The notes under the pieces were generated by a model that was not told where the DNA came from, ran no database searches, and saw only the letters and a list, made by a program, of their open reading frames with translations. From Acidimicrobiaceae bacterium (GTDB lineage Bacteria; Actinomycetota; Acidimicrobiia; Acidimicrobiales; RAAP-2), in the NCBI GenBank assembly GCA_003152015.1, contig PLZF01000054.1, positions 1-64,000 on the forward strand: a DNA stretch of 64,000 nucleotides, in the 5' to 3' direction. Below are positions 25,555-33,941 of the stretch, in pieces. The translations under genes and the position numbers were made by a program. Each line of letters starts with the position of its first letter. Position 1 is the stretch's first letter.

Positions 25555-25764
25555 CTCGGATCGACCGTCACGGCCAACCTGGGCGTCAATCCCGCCCTCA
25601 CGATCACGGCACAGGCGGAGCGAGCCATGGCCATATGGCCCAACGCCGGCCAGCCCGACAGCCGGCCGCCCCTGGGCGAGGAGTACCGCCCCGTCGCCAC
25701 GGTGGCGCCCATCCGACCCGTCGTGCCGCCAAACGCCCCGGGAGCACTCCGGCTGCCCGCGTGA
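25555..25764 (+). pseudogene. GMC oxidoreductase C-terminal remnant
   Basis: About 69 codons read NLGVNPALTITAQAERAMA, followed by a Pro-rich tail ending in ALRLPA and a TGA at 25762-25764. The GVNPxLTIxAxAERA block is the C-terminal FAD/active-site segment of GMC-type (cholesterol/choline oxidase-like) flavoproteins. An in-frame stop at 25552 and the lipoprotein promoter lie directly before it, so the rest of the gene is lost. Confidence 0.6.
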
Positions 25765-25952
25765 CGTGACGCGGCGGCGGCGTGCCCTGATCCGTGCCCC
25801 CGAACGCCGCCGACGTGTAGGACTCGCTCGGCAGCCGCTCGTCCCGTTCGCGGCGGTCATGAGCAATGGAGCAGCGGACATCACCGGCACGGTTCCACTG
25901 GAGCCGCTAAAGCCAGACCAGCGACGGGCAGGCGGTGGGGGGGAGCCGGAAG

Positions 25953-25958
25953 TATTGT
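25953..25958 (+). promoter_or_regulatory. -10 box TATTGT of a leaderless aminotransferase mRNA
   Basis: TATTGT is followed by six bases and ATG 25965. No ribosome-binding site is present at this ATG. No convincing -35 is seen in the G-rich upstream sequence. Confidence 0.4.
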
Positions 25959-25964
25959 CGGCCC

Positions 25965-27323
25965 ATGGACAACGAACAACCGACCGGCGGTTGGGCCGAC
26001 GGACTCGACTTCGTCCCGGACCCCGCCGCCAAGCAGCATGCCCTCGAGGAGTTCGCCACCTATCTGAACCCTCAGAAAGTCCGGGTCATGCGGGCGGCAG
26101 GGCTCGACATCATCGAGGCCCAGCGGTCCGGCCCCTGGGTCTGGGACCTCGACGGCCGCCGGTTTCTCGACTGCTTCACGTCGGCCGGGTCGTTCAATGT
26201 CGGCCGCCGCAACCCCCGGGTGGTGGCAGCAGCGCACGCGGCGCTCGACCGGCTGGACCACGGGAATTTCCTGCTCTGCTCGAGGGAGAAGGCCGAGCTG
26301 GCGGCCAAGCTGGCGGAGATCACCCCGGGAGATCTCTCCTGCACGATGTTCGGCACCGGCGGGGGTGAGGCGGTCGACTTCGCTATCAAGCTGGCCCGGG
26401 GGTCCACCGGCCGCCCCCGGATCGTCTCGTCGGTCAACGGCTACCACGGCCACACCGGGTTCGCCCTGTCGGCCGCCGGCCGGGAGGCGTTCCGCCAACC
26501 CTTCGAGCCGCTCATGCCCGAGTTCGTCCAAGTGCCCTTCGGTGACCCCGACGTCCTCGCCGTTGCAGTCGACGAGCACACCGCCGCCGTGCTGCTCGAG
26601 CCGGTGCAGGGCGAAGGGGGGATCGTGATGCCGCCGCCGGGCTATCTGGCGGCGGTGCGCGCCGCCTGCGACCGGGCCGGGGCGCTCCTGATCCTGGACG
26701 AGATCCAGACCGGTCTCGGCCGGACCGGGCGCTGGTGGGCGAGCGAGCACTTCGGGGTTGTCCCCGACATCATGACCATCGCCAAGTCCCTCGGGGGGTC
26801 CCTGGTGCCGATTTCGGCCACCGTCTTCACCGAGGATCTCCGGGAGTTCATGATCCCCAATCCCTTCATTCATCTGTCCACGTTCGGCGGGTCGGATATC
26901 GCGTGCGCCGTGGCGCTCGAGGTGATCGCCGTCATGGAGGAGACCGATCTGGTCGCCCACGCTGCGGCAATGGGCGAGCGGCTCTTCACCGGGCTCCGCT
27001 CCATCGCCGAGGCCCGTCCCGAGGTCGTCGCCGAGGTGCGCGGACTCGGACTCATGGCAGGTATCGAGTACTCCGAGGACTCGATGGGGCCGCGCATGTC
27101 GTACCACCTGGCGCGCCACGGCGTCCTCGCCATCTACAGCGGGAACCAGCCGGCCGTGATGCGCCTCATGCCCTCACTGGTGATCGAGGAGGCCGAGGTG
27201 GACTTCCTGCTCGAGGCGCTCGACCGGGCGATCAGCGACCTCGTGTCGGGCGCCGGTCCCGAGGAGCCCACCCCGACTCGGCCCCGGCGCCGGCCGGTGC
27301 GGCCGGTCGCGGCGGCGGGCTGA
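25965..27323 (+). CDS. Class III PLP-dependent aminotransferase
   Basis: A 452-aa fold-type I aminotransferase. It has [21 protein letters not shown] (~50-70, quoted region), [17 protein letters not shown] (PLP-stacking aromatic), [14 protein letters not shown] (PLP-pyridine Asp) and [11 protein letters not shown], with the Schiff-base lysine at about 274. ATG 25965 is chosen because of the -10 box six bases upstream; GTG 25935 is the alternative. Members transfer amino groups from omega-amino acids, ornithine, GABA or polyamines to 2-oxoglutarate or pyruvate. It is followed by an SCP2 protein and an amino-acid permease, so uptake and transamination of one amine or amino acid is likely. The C-terminus has a Pro/Arg-rich tail. 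Confidence 0.85.
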   Translation: MDNEQPTGGWADGLDFVPDPAAKQHALEEFATYLNPQKVRVMRAAGLDIIEAQRSGPWVWDLDGRRFLDCFTSAGSFNVGRRNPRVVAAAHAALDRLDHGNFLLCSREKAELAAKLAEITPGDLSCTMFGTGGGEAVDFAIKLARGSTGRPRIVSSVNGYHGHTGFALSAAGREAFRQPFEPLMPEFVQVPFGDPDVLAVAVDEHTAAVLLEPVQGEGGIVMPPPGYLAAVRAACDRAGALLILDEIQTGLGRTGRWWASEHFGVVPDIMTIAKSLGGSLVPISATVFTEDLREFMIPNPFIHLSTFGGSDIACAVALEVIAVMEETDLVAHAAAMGERLFTGLRSIAEARPEVVAEVRGLGLMAGIEYSEDSMGPRMSYHLARHGVLAIYSGNQPAVMRLMPSLVIEEAEVDFLLEALDRAISDLVSGAGPEEPTPTRPRRRPVRPVAAAG

Positions 27324-27335
27324 GAGGGGACGACC

Positions 27336-27695
27336 ATGGCGAACTGGGACGAACTAGCCGAGGCTCTGGCCGACTACACGGTCAGTTGCAACGAGAACGA
27401 GCGGCTGCGCAAGATGCAGCGGGACTGGTCGAGGACCCTGCACTTCATCTGCTCGGATACCGGGACGACCTTCTCGCTGATGGTCGAGCGGGGTGAGATC
27501 CTGGCCTCCCCTGAGGGTCACGTGGGCACGCCAGACATCGTGGTGACCACGCACTCGGAAACCTTCTGCGACATGTTCTGGGGCGACTTGAACCCGGTCC
27601 AGAAGTACCTGCGAGGTGAGATCACCGTGAAGGGCTCCCAGGAGGACGTCATGCGTCTGGACGCCATCAGCTACGTGATCTGGCCCGACTCCTGA
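27336..27695 (+). CDS. SCP2 sterol-carrier-domain protein
   Basis: A 119-aa single-domain protein with GAGAGGGG 8 nt before ATG 27336. FSLMVERGEILASPEGHVGTPDIVVTT followed by FCDMFWGDLNPVQKYLRGEITVKGSQEDVMRL (residues ~47-106) is a clear SCP2 fold: binding strands, then the loading helix, then the G-x-I-x-x-x-G strand. SCP2 domains hold lipids or acyl-CoA. Its place between an aminotransferase and an APC permease is unusual. It shares one base with the next gene (TGATG). Confidence 0.75.
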   Translation: MANWDELAEALADYTVSCNENERLRKMQRDWSRTLHFICSDTGTTFSLMVERGEILASPEGHVGTPDIVVTTHSETFCDMFWGDLNPVQKYLRGEITVKGSQEDVMRLDAISYVIWPDS

Positions 27696-29155
27696 TGTCC
27701 GGTGGCGACGGGGCACACCCCGTCGCTTTGGCCCTCCGCCGGTCGATCGGCACCGCCACCGCCACGGCCACCTCGGCCGGCCTGGCCTTCGCCGCCATCG
27801 ACTACCTGGGGGTGGTCTCGGTCCTGGCCTACGCCCCAGGGGCCACGGCGGCGCTGGCCATCTTCATCGGCGGCGGGATCGTCCTGCTGGTCTCGGGCAT
27901 CTTCTCCGAACTGAACGGCCTCTATCCCTCGGCGGCCGGGATTCGCCTCTATCTCGGCCGGGCCGTGGGCAACCGCACGGCCCTGGCGGTCACGTTCACC
28001 TACATGACGACGGTGGTCCTGGTCATCGCCGCCGACGCCTTCCTCATCGGGGCGGCCGTTCGCCATGTGCTGGGGGAGCCCGCGGCGCTGGCCTATCTAT
28101 GGATCGCGGTGCTGCTGGGCCTGGCGACGGGCGCCAACCTCCGCGGTGTGCGCCTCGCCGGCTGGGTGCAGACGGTCGTCACCTACACCGTGCTGGCTGG
28201 CACCGCCATCCTGTCGGTGGTCGCCCTATTCCACGTGGGCGGTGCGTTCCGGCACCCCTTCGACCTGTTCGGCAAGGGCAGCTTCTCGGGGATCCAGGCG
28301 GTAGCCTTCGCCCTCTTCCTCTACGCCGCGTTCGAGTGGGTCACCACCACAGCAGAGGAGGCCCGGACCCCCCCGGTCATCACCCGGGCCCTCTTCATCG
28401 CCCCGGTGCTCATCTGGATCGTGGCCAGCCTGTTCGCACTGGCCCTGGCCCACCTCGAGCCGTTCTCCAGCCTCCACGGCAGCGCCTATCCGCAACTGCT
28501 GCTCGGCCGGGCGGCGCTCGGAACCGTGGGCGAACTGTGGATGCTGGCGCTGACCGTGCTCACGGCCCTCAACACCTTCAACGGCGGCTTCCTGGTCGCC
28601 TCGCGCTTCATCTACGCCGCCGCCCGGGAGAACAACCTTCCGCGCCAGTTCGCCTGGCTGAATCTCCAGGCGGTCCCCTGGGTGGCTGTGACCTCGCTGG
28701 CGGTGGTGTCCGCTGTCGTTGCCGCGGTGGTCTTCGCCACCGGCCAGTGGCTGCTGCTGGTGGCAGTCGGCGCCGCCATCGAAGCGGGGATCTACGCCAT
28801 CGGCTCCCTGTGCCTCGTGGTGCTGCGGCGCCGCGACACCCGTGAGCGGCCCTTCCGGCTCATTGCCGGCAGGCCTCTGGCAATGATCGGGATTGTGCTC
28901 TTCAGCGTGCTGTTCGTGGCCACCGGGTTCTCCGACCCCAAGAACGCTCACCACTTCTCGGTCGCCCCGATCAGTGTGATCGCGATCCTGGGGGCGTTGT
29001 CAACCGCCTATGTGCTGCTCGTTGTGCCGAAACTGCAGGCGGCCGCCGCCGCCCGGACCGCCGCCGCCCGCCCCCGCCGCCGCCCGGCCCGGCCGCCGGC
29101 CGCGACGCAGGAACCGGTTCCGGCACCCGGATCCGCCCCACCTGCCGACGACTGA
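27695..29155 (+). CDS. APC-superfamily amino acid/amine permease
   Basis: A 486-aa inner-membrane protein with about 12 helices. The first helix carries SAGLAFAAIDYLGVVSVLAYAPG, the unwound TM1 substrate-binding segment of APC transporters (quoted as residues ~27-49). FLYAAFEWVTTTAEEARTP (~205-223) is the TM6 region of the same family. The C-terminus is a 45-residue Pro/Ala/Arg tail. It probably imports the amino acid or amine used by the aminotransferase two genes upstream. ATG 27695 overlaps the SCP2 stop. Confidence 0.83.
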   Translation: MSGGDGAHPVALALRRSIGTATATATSAGLAFAAIDYLGVVSVLAYAPGATAALAIFIGGGIVLLVSGIFSELNGLYPSAAGIRLYLGRAVGNRTALAVTFTYMTTVVLVIAADAFLIGAAVRHVLGEPAALAYLWIAVLLGLATGANLRGVRLAGWVQTVVTYTVLAGTAILSVVALFHVGGAFRHPFDLFGKGSFSGIQAVAFALFLYAAFEWVTTTAEEARTPPVITRALFIAPVLIWIVASLFALALAHLEPFSSLHGSAYPQLLLGRAALGTVGELWMLALTVLTALNTFNGGFLVASRFIYAAARENNLPRQFAWLNLQAVPWVAVTSLAVVSAVVAAVVFATGQWLLLVAVGAAIEAGIYAIGSLCLVVLRRRDTRERPFRLIAGRPLAMIGIVLFSVLFVATGFSDPKNAHHFSVAPISVIAILGALSTAYVLLVVPKLQAAAAARTAAARPRRRPARPPAATQEPVPAPGSAPPADD

Positions 29156-29164
29156 AGCCGCCTC

Positions 29165-29184
29165 CGGCAGGATCCGTTCTGCCG
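29165..29184 (+). terminator. Small hairpin after the permease operon
   Basis: The arms CGGCAG (29165-29170) and CTGCCG (29179-29184) form a 6-bp stem with an 8-nt loop, ten bases after the permease stop. No T-tract follows. Confidence 0.35.
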
Positions 29185-29366
29185 CCCGGGCGTTGCACGA
29201 CCCCGAGAACTCCATCACCATGATCATGTTGGACCGAGCTGGCATCGCCCCCCAGCTGCCCTGGACGATCGGCTCATGGCCCACGACACCGGCAGAAGAC
29301 CCGAACGTTCCCATGACTCGTCCGGTGATAATTCGGCGGACCGAGCCGGTAATCCTGGAGGTCATA

Positions 29367-29453
29367 GCCCGAGCAGGAGGTTCAACCTTGTACACGATCA
29401 AGTGGACAGGGTTGGAACCCAACGAAGACGGTTGGAGTCTCCCCTCCGACACC
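29367..29453 (+). repeat. 87-bp dispersed repeat, copy 2
   Basis: Copy 2 of the block at 9711-9797, with eight mismatches and no gaps. It lies downstream of the permease operon on the same strand as copy 1, about 19.7 kb away. The bases next to the two copies are unrelated. Confidence 0.85.
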
Positions 29454-29477
29454 CGGTCAGAGGCCTTTTCTACTTGA
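29388..29477 (+). CDS. 29-aa micro-ORF in repeat copy 2
   Basis: TTG 29388 has AGGAGG 7 nt upstream, as in copy 1. The peptide differs from copy 1 at four positions inside the shared 22 residues (F/L, T/N, E/D, P/L). One further change (ACT/ACA) is silent, and the last seven residues differ completely. The frame is open further upstream (ATG 29314), so a 54-aa version is possible. There is no known family. Confidence 0.4.
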   Translation: MYTIKWTGLEPNEDGWSLPSDTRSEAFST

Positions 29478-30003
29478 TCCCGCCCGTGGGCGATCGATCA
29501 TCGGTGCCCGACATGCGCTATTCGTGCGCGAAGGAATCGGGAAGCGGTCGCATGGTGTTATTGGATGTTGGGTGGATTTAGCAATGAACGTCTCCTGCCT
29601 GGGGCCCCAAATCGATGAGGGCTTTTAATGGTGGGGGGCACTCGACTACCGTCCGCGCCATGCCCACCGTTTCGATTAGCTGGGACTCCGCCGACCTCTT
29701 CGACGAGATGCTGAGCGTCCTCTGCCGGGACACCCTCGCCGTCTGCTTGACCTTTACCATCAGGTCATCACGGTGACGGGGGCCAGGAACAAGGAAGAAC
29801 AACCTCGTCGACCGCTCATTGCGCCGTCAAACTCCGCGCCTACCAAGGCTGTGGGCCACCGACCGACTGGCAGAGGCCATCGACGTCCACCTGCGGGATC
29901 GCACGACCATCGATGCCAGCGGCTGACGCCGGTTTGGTCGGATCAGCGGGCTCCTGGGCGGCCGGCCCTCAAGTTCGTCCGGTTCGGTGCCGATAACCCC
30001 TTG
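29478..30003. other. Gap without a recognisable gene
   Basis: A 38-codon frame (ATG 29660 to TGA 29776) and a second frame ending in TGA near 29925 both read like protein (SISWDSADLFDEMLSVL; LWATDRLAEAIDVHLRD). Together they may be the ruins of one gene broken by a frameshift near 29776. I recognise no family. No promoter or hairpin stands out. Confidence 0.3.
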
Positions 30004-31245
30004 GTGGCACCCAGGCATTGGTTGGCCGTGTCCGCGCTCGTGATTGCAACGGTCGTGGGACTGACAGGAACCGGGTTGGACGCCGCCCCAGCCGCGGCGG
30101 CGCCGGCCATTCCGGTCAGCCTGGAGGGTGTCGACGGGAGCCCGACTCCGGCCAGTTTCTGGTTGGCCTCGAGTACCGGCGGGGTGTGGAACATGGGGAG
30201 GACTGCCTCCTACGGCCAGTTGGCCTCCCCTCCGACCAAGCCGGTCGTCGGAATCAGCCCCACCCACGACAAGGCCGGCTACTGGCTGGTGGCAAGTGAC
30301 GGCGGCATCTTCTCGTTCGGGGACGCTACCTTCTACGGCTCCACCGGCAGCCTCGTGCTGAACCGGCCGGTGGTGGGCATGGCCCCGACTCCCGACGGTA
30401 GGGGCTACTGGCTGGTGGCCAGTGACGGCGGCATCTTCTCGTTCGGGGACGCTACCTTCTACGGCTCCACCGGCAGCCTGGTGCTGAACCGGCCGGTGGT
30501 GGGCATGGCCCCGACTCCCGACGGTAGGGGATACTGGTTGATCGCCGCCGACGGCGGCATCTTCTCGTTCGGCGACGCCACCTTCTACGGCTCCACCGGC
30601 GCTCTTACGTTGATGCAGCCGGTGGTGGGCATGGCCCCGACTGCCAACGGCGCCGGATACTGGTTGATCGCCGCCGACGGAGGCGTGTTCTCCTTCGGGG
30701 ACGCCATGTTCTACGGCTCAATGGGCTCCGCTCCCACCCCCGACCCGGCGGAGAAGGTGGTCTCGTCGAGAAGCGGTCACGGCTATTGGATCGTCGACCA
30801 GAACGGCACCTCATGGGCGTTCGGAGACGCCGGTGCGGTGCCACCGACCCTGGGGCTGATGTTCGAGGGGGTGACCCCGGGCGACCGGGCCGTCCTCTTC
30901 GCCTTTGCCCAGTTGGGCAAGCCCTACATCTGGGGTGGGAACGGCCCGATCGGCTACGACTGCTCAGGGTTGGCGTTGGCAGCGTGGGAGTCTGCCGGCG
31001 TGGGTTTCGCCCGCGTGGCCAATGATCAGTACAACACCGCAGGAGTGCCGATGGCGATGGCTGATCTCCAGGCCGGCGACCTCGTGTTCTGGGGGTCGGA
31101 TCCGACCAACTGGAGCACCGTCGATCACACCGCGCTCTACGTCGGCGGAGGTCAGATCGTGGAGGCGACCGGCGACCACGTCCAATTGAATTCGCTGGAC
31201 CAGTGGGGCACCCACACCGTCATGCCCAACGGCCGCCACCCCTGA
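30004..31245 (+). CDS. Secreted NlpC/P60 hydrolase with 42-aa repeats
   Basis: About 413 aa from GTG 30004, which gives a signal peptide (HWLAVSALVIATVVGL then AAPAAAAPA). The frame extends to ATG 29773, but that stretch looks non-coding. After the signal peptide come five and a half copies of a 42-residue unit with the core [20 protein letters not shown], each starting on a GY(W/F) step. The last ~135 residues are an NlpC/P60 cysteine peptidase: GYDCSGLALAAWESAG with the nucleophile Cys at about 320, then VDHTALYVGGG with His at about 375. It should cut peptidoglycan stem peptides outside the cell; the repeats probably form a propeller that binds the wall or a partner. Confidence 0.8.
   Translation: MAPRHWLAVSALVIATVVGLTGTGLDAAPAAAAPAIPVSLEGVDGSPTPASFWLASSTGGVWNMGRTASYGQLASPPTKPVVGISPTHDKAGYWLVASDGGIFSFGDATFYGSTGSLVLNRPVVGMAPTPDGRGYWLVASDGGIFSFGDATFYGSTGSLVLNRPVVGMAPTPDGRGYWLIAADGGIFSFGDATFYGSTGALTLMQPVVGMAPTANGAGYWLIAADGGVFSFGDAMFYGSMGSAPTPDPAEKVVSSRSGHGYWIVDQNGTSWAFGDAGAVPPTLGLMFEGVTPGDRAVLFAFAQLGKPYIWGGNGPIGYDCSGLALAAWESAGVGFARVANDQYNTAGVPMAMADLQAGDLVFWGSDPTNWSTVDHTALYVGGGQIVEATGDHVQLNSLDQWGTHTVMPNGRHP
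30277..30780 (+). repeat. Four tandem 126-bp coding repeats
   Basis: Units begin at 30277, 30403, 30529 and 30655 (exact 126-bp period) and encode GYW(L)xAxDGGxFSFGDA-type 42-residue modules. A degenerate unit lies before them and another starts at 30781. The first two units are almost identical in DNA, which points to recent duplication. Related units with the same period occur at 34439-34804. Confidence 0.9.
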
Positions 31246-31429
31246 GGGGCTATCAAGAGCGTCGCCGCGCACCATGTGGTCCGGACCGAGACACTCCGCC
31301 TTGTCGTCGACCTCAGGGCGAGCCCGACCGATCGTCGAGGACCCGCCGGCAGTACCAGGTCATTACGGTTCGATGGGGATTGCAGGGCTCAGCCAGAGCG
31401 GCCCACTCCTTCGGCGTCGGATCTCGAAC

Positions 31430-31558
31430 AGCTGCCACCCGTCGGCGTACCCGGTATACCTCCAGTTCGACAACGCGGCCGAGTTCATAGCCCAATTCTG
31501 GGGCATCGGACTCGCATGCGTGTTGGTCTGTCCCAGGGGATCAGGTCACTCCGAGGAC
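31430..31558 (+). pseudogene. Possible integrase-core fragment
   Basis: The plus frame reads YLQFDNAAEF and then IGLACVLVCPRG, similar to the LQFDNDTxFQG / LCLxLGVxPVFxPPRE strip of IS481-like integrases. Nothing else of the gene is recognisable in 31246-31940, so this is at best debris. Confidence 0.3.
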
Positions 31559-31883
31559 GTACTGCACAGCACCGACCGGCGCGGAGTACGCGGACACCGT
31601 GGGCGCGAGCTTCTCGAAGGCCACGGTGTCCGGCGTACTCGAGAACGGAACGGCGTTTACGTCCACCTGAGCGATGCCTCGGTGCCGGGTGGTTGCGAAT
31701 GGTTCGCGCCGCATGAGCACCGAACACCCGTGGTACGAGGTCGAGGTCGATAGCGAGCACATTTGGAATCGCGGATTCCGCGACGTTGTTGCCGGCAAGG
31801 ACGCTCACGTTGATCGCCCACAGGAGTTCCGGAACTCCCGCTGCCCGCTGTAGGGCGCGCCCGGGGGTGAAGAGGCGGCTCAT
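31541..31883 (-). pseudogene. Probable frameshifted gene of unknown family
   Basis: On the minus strand two frames each read like protein over half of the region. From ATG 31883: MSRLFTPGRALQRAAGVPEL to about VPRVFGAHA. Then, in the next frame, AQVDVNAVPFSSTPDTVAFE to a stop at 31541. A single frameshift near 31700 would join them into ~110 codons. No family is recognised. Confidence 0.35.
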
Positions 31884-31946
31884 AGGACCTTTGGCCCTGT
31901 TCGGCGCGGCCCGGGCGCATCACGATGAAATCGGGAGGCGATGGAC

Positions 31947-32741
31947 ATGACCGGAGAAGCAGGAGTGCGGCAGAATTATTCCTATCGGCGGAGGATGATG
32001 CCGCTGGCGGTGGTCATTGCGGTGATCGGAATCACTCTGACCGCGTGTAGCAGTGGCGGAACCTCGTCGGCGACATCGAGCACGACGGCGGGATCCGGTC
32101 CGAATAAGAAGGCGATGGCGGCAGTGCTTCTGCAAGTGAGCGACCTCCCCTCTGGTTGGGCCGAGTCCTCCAAGCCGCAAAGCAGCTCCAGCGACGCCGC
32201 AACGAAGAAGGCAGCGCAATCGATCCCGGCGTGCCGTGCCTTCGTCGCGCAAGCGGATATCGAGAAGAAGCAAACCCAGCTGAGTTCGGCGACCTTCACC
32301 GATCCGGCTATGCCTTCTGATGCCGCCAACGAAGCGAGCAATCAGGGCGTGGGTTACGCATCGGAAGCTCAGGCCAAGACGGCGTATGCCGCATATGCAT
32401 CATCGCAGACCTCGGTTTGCCTGCAACAGGTCTTTGACAATCTCGTGAAGGAACATGTCGCCTCAATCAATGCCGGTGGCGGCCCGCCTGCCACTGTCAC
32501 TGCCGAGGTCCAGATCCTGGGCGTGCCGGCCGCGGGTGATGCCACGACCGCTTACGAAATCGTCCTCACTATCGATGTGGCCGGAACGGCACAGAAGATC
32601 GGTTTCGTGGTGCAGATCGTTAGGGTCGGCCAGTACGTGATCAGCTACAACGCAACGATGTACCAAGCCGCTCCGGACAAATTCGGCCAGAACCTCGTGG
32701 ATCGTTCTGTGGTTCGATTCGAGGCTGCGCTGGCTGCCTGA
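31947..32741 (+). CDS. Secreted lipoprotein of unknown function
   Basis: A 264-aa protein. ATG 31947 is preferred because GGGAGG (31933-31938) is 8 nt away; ATG 31941 is only 2 nt from it. The signal is VVIAVIGITLTAC, with the lipidated Cys at 34, then a Ser/Thr-rich linker. The mature part begins LLQVSDLPSGWAESS, and two Cys (in IPACRAF and SVCLQQV) could form a disulfide. This plan resembles PknH/LpqT-type extracellular sensor domains of actinobacteria (lipobox, then a DLPxGW strand), but that link is weak. Base composition is a little lower in GC than the flanks. Confidence 0.65.
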   Translation: MTGEAGVRQNYSYRRRMMPLAVVIAVIGITLTACSSGGTSSATSSTTAGSGPNKKAMAAVLLQVSDLPSGWAESSKPQSSSSDAATKKAAQSIPACRAFVAQADIEKKQTQLSSATFTDPAMPSDAANEASNQGVGYASEAQAKTAYAAYASSQTSVCLQQVFDNLVKEHVASINAGGGPPATVTAEVQILGVPAAGDATTAYEIVLTIDVAGTAQKIGFVVQIVRVGQYVISYNATMYQAAPDKFGQNLVDRSVVRFEAALAA

Positions 32742-33941
32742 TGGCGGGGGATCGACGGTGAACGCAAAGGACCGCGTTTTGCCTTGAGTCCTCATGGCTG
32801 TTGGGCATCCTCTGGCCGGCCGGAAACATGGTGATGCGCCTTGATAGCGAGGTGAGAACGCACAAATCCAGTTCCAACTCGACCGATGGGGCGAATCTCC
32901 GGGCCGAATGCAGCTTGATGTTGCCGTATCGATGGATCCATGCCGTGATGGCTGACAACCACCGGAACCCACACGGCCTGGCGCCCATCATCGTTCGGAT
33001 CGTTCGGTGCCGGTGGCCATGGACATTTCGGCATGACATGCACGAGATTCGGATCGCGGCATCCCTTCCGCACGAGGTCGGTCCCTCTGTCCAAATGGGT
33101 GACGAGCTGGTCGAAGAGATCACCAACCGGCAAACCATTGATGGACGATGCAGTGACACCCGAGCAGCACCGGGGCCACCGCTCAACAGCGAACTACGTC
33201 ATCACGGACCTGCCATCCTCAACCGCCATTGACAACGCAATTAGGGGTCGGTGACTTTCGCTCGAACCGTTTGCGGGGCACAGGGGCGGACGTACGCGAA
33301 AACGCCCGTCCCACGAACTGACGGGGATCGGGCGCTTTACTTCAGCTGTACTCCGAGAAACGAACTCCGATTGGGGAACGGCACTCATCGGGGCTTCGGA
33401 GCCCCTTGCCTTTGCAACGCTCCTGCTGCGAGCTGCTTGCCTTTGATTGTCGCCTGAGCCTTCCGAGAAGCTGCCCCGGACTATCCCCTGCAATCCGTTC
33501 TCAAGATGAACCATCCTGATGAGGTCTCAATAAGCCGCCTCCTCTGGATCCTCACGAATCCTTCATTGTGATCCTACCATCGGGCCGCCGTTTTGAGAAG
33601 AGGCAAAGACCCAATTTCTTTCGGGACAGGTGGTTTGTTTCGGGACAAGTGGCTTCGCCGCCTCCCCCTCTACCGGCTTGGCTCGGGTGAAAGTCGGTCT
33701 GCTGGTGCCAAGTGAGGCGGCCACCAAGGAAGAGACCGTCAACCATCGCCTGGGCCGCCATGGAGTGCGGACCCTGATCGTGATTCGGTTCCGCTCTCCC
33801 TTCGACTTCCCGCCGTACAGGGATACCACGAGGTCGTGCGCATCCGATCCCGAGTCGACGCGGTCGCCGGCCCCGGCCGCGTGACCGGTGTGGCCTCTGA
33901 CCGGAGCCCTCGATGCGCCAAGTTCCGCAGCCGCGTTGCCG
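32742..33941. other. 1.2-kb stretch with no convincing gene
   Basis: Several open frames exist on both strands. The best is 32792-33133 on the minus strand (113 codons, starting MPVGDLFDQLVTHLDRG), but none has a good ribosome-binding site or a known motif. The stretch is lower in GC than usual, and with the repeats at 33619-33652 it looks like decayed mobile DNA. Confidence 0.35.
33619..33652. repeat. Two 15-bp direct repeats, IS-end-like
   Basis: TTTCGGGACAGGTGG (33619-33633) and TTTCGGGACAAGTGG (33638-33652) differ at one base and are spaced 19 bp apart. Tandem sites of this kind often form the transposase-binding end of an IS. No transposase is found within 300 bp. Confidence 0.4.

Noticed and set aside
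25435-25890. N-terminal extension of the lipoprotein gene up to 25890
   Set aside because: The lipobox signal would be internal, and the extension overlaps direct repeats and the GMC remnant on the other strand.
29773-30003. Start of the P60 gene at ATG 29773
   Set aside because: This would place 77 Arg/Pro-rich residues ahead of a clear signal peptide; another frame in the same stretch looks more like protein.
30277-30780. Regular 126-bp repeats considered as a CRISPR-like or minisatellite array
   Set aside because: Units are coding, in frame, without spacers, and the changes between units keep the protein pattern.
32801-33232. 143-codon plus-strand frame and 181-codon minus-strand frame in the gene-poor stretch
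   Set aside because: No motif, no ribosome-binding site, and they oppose each other over the same bases; reported only as a gap.
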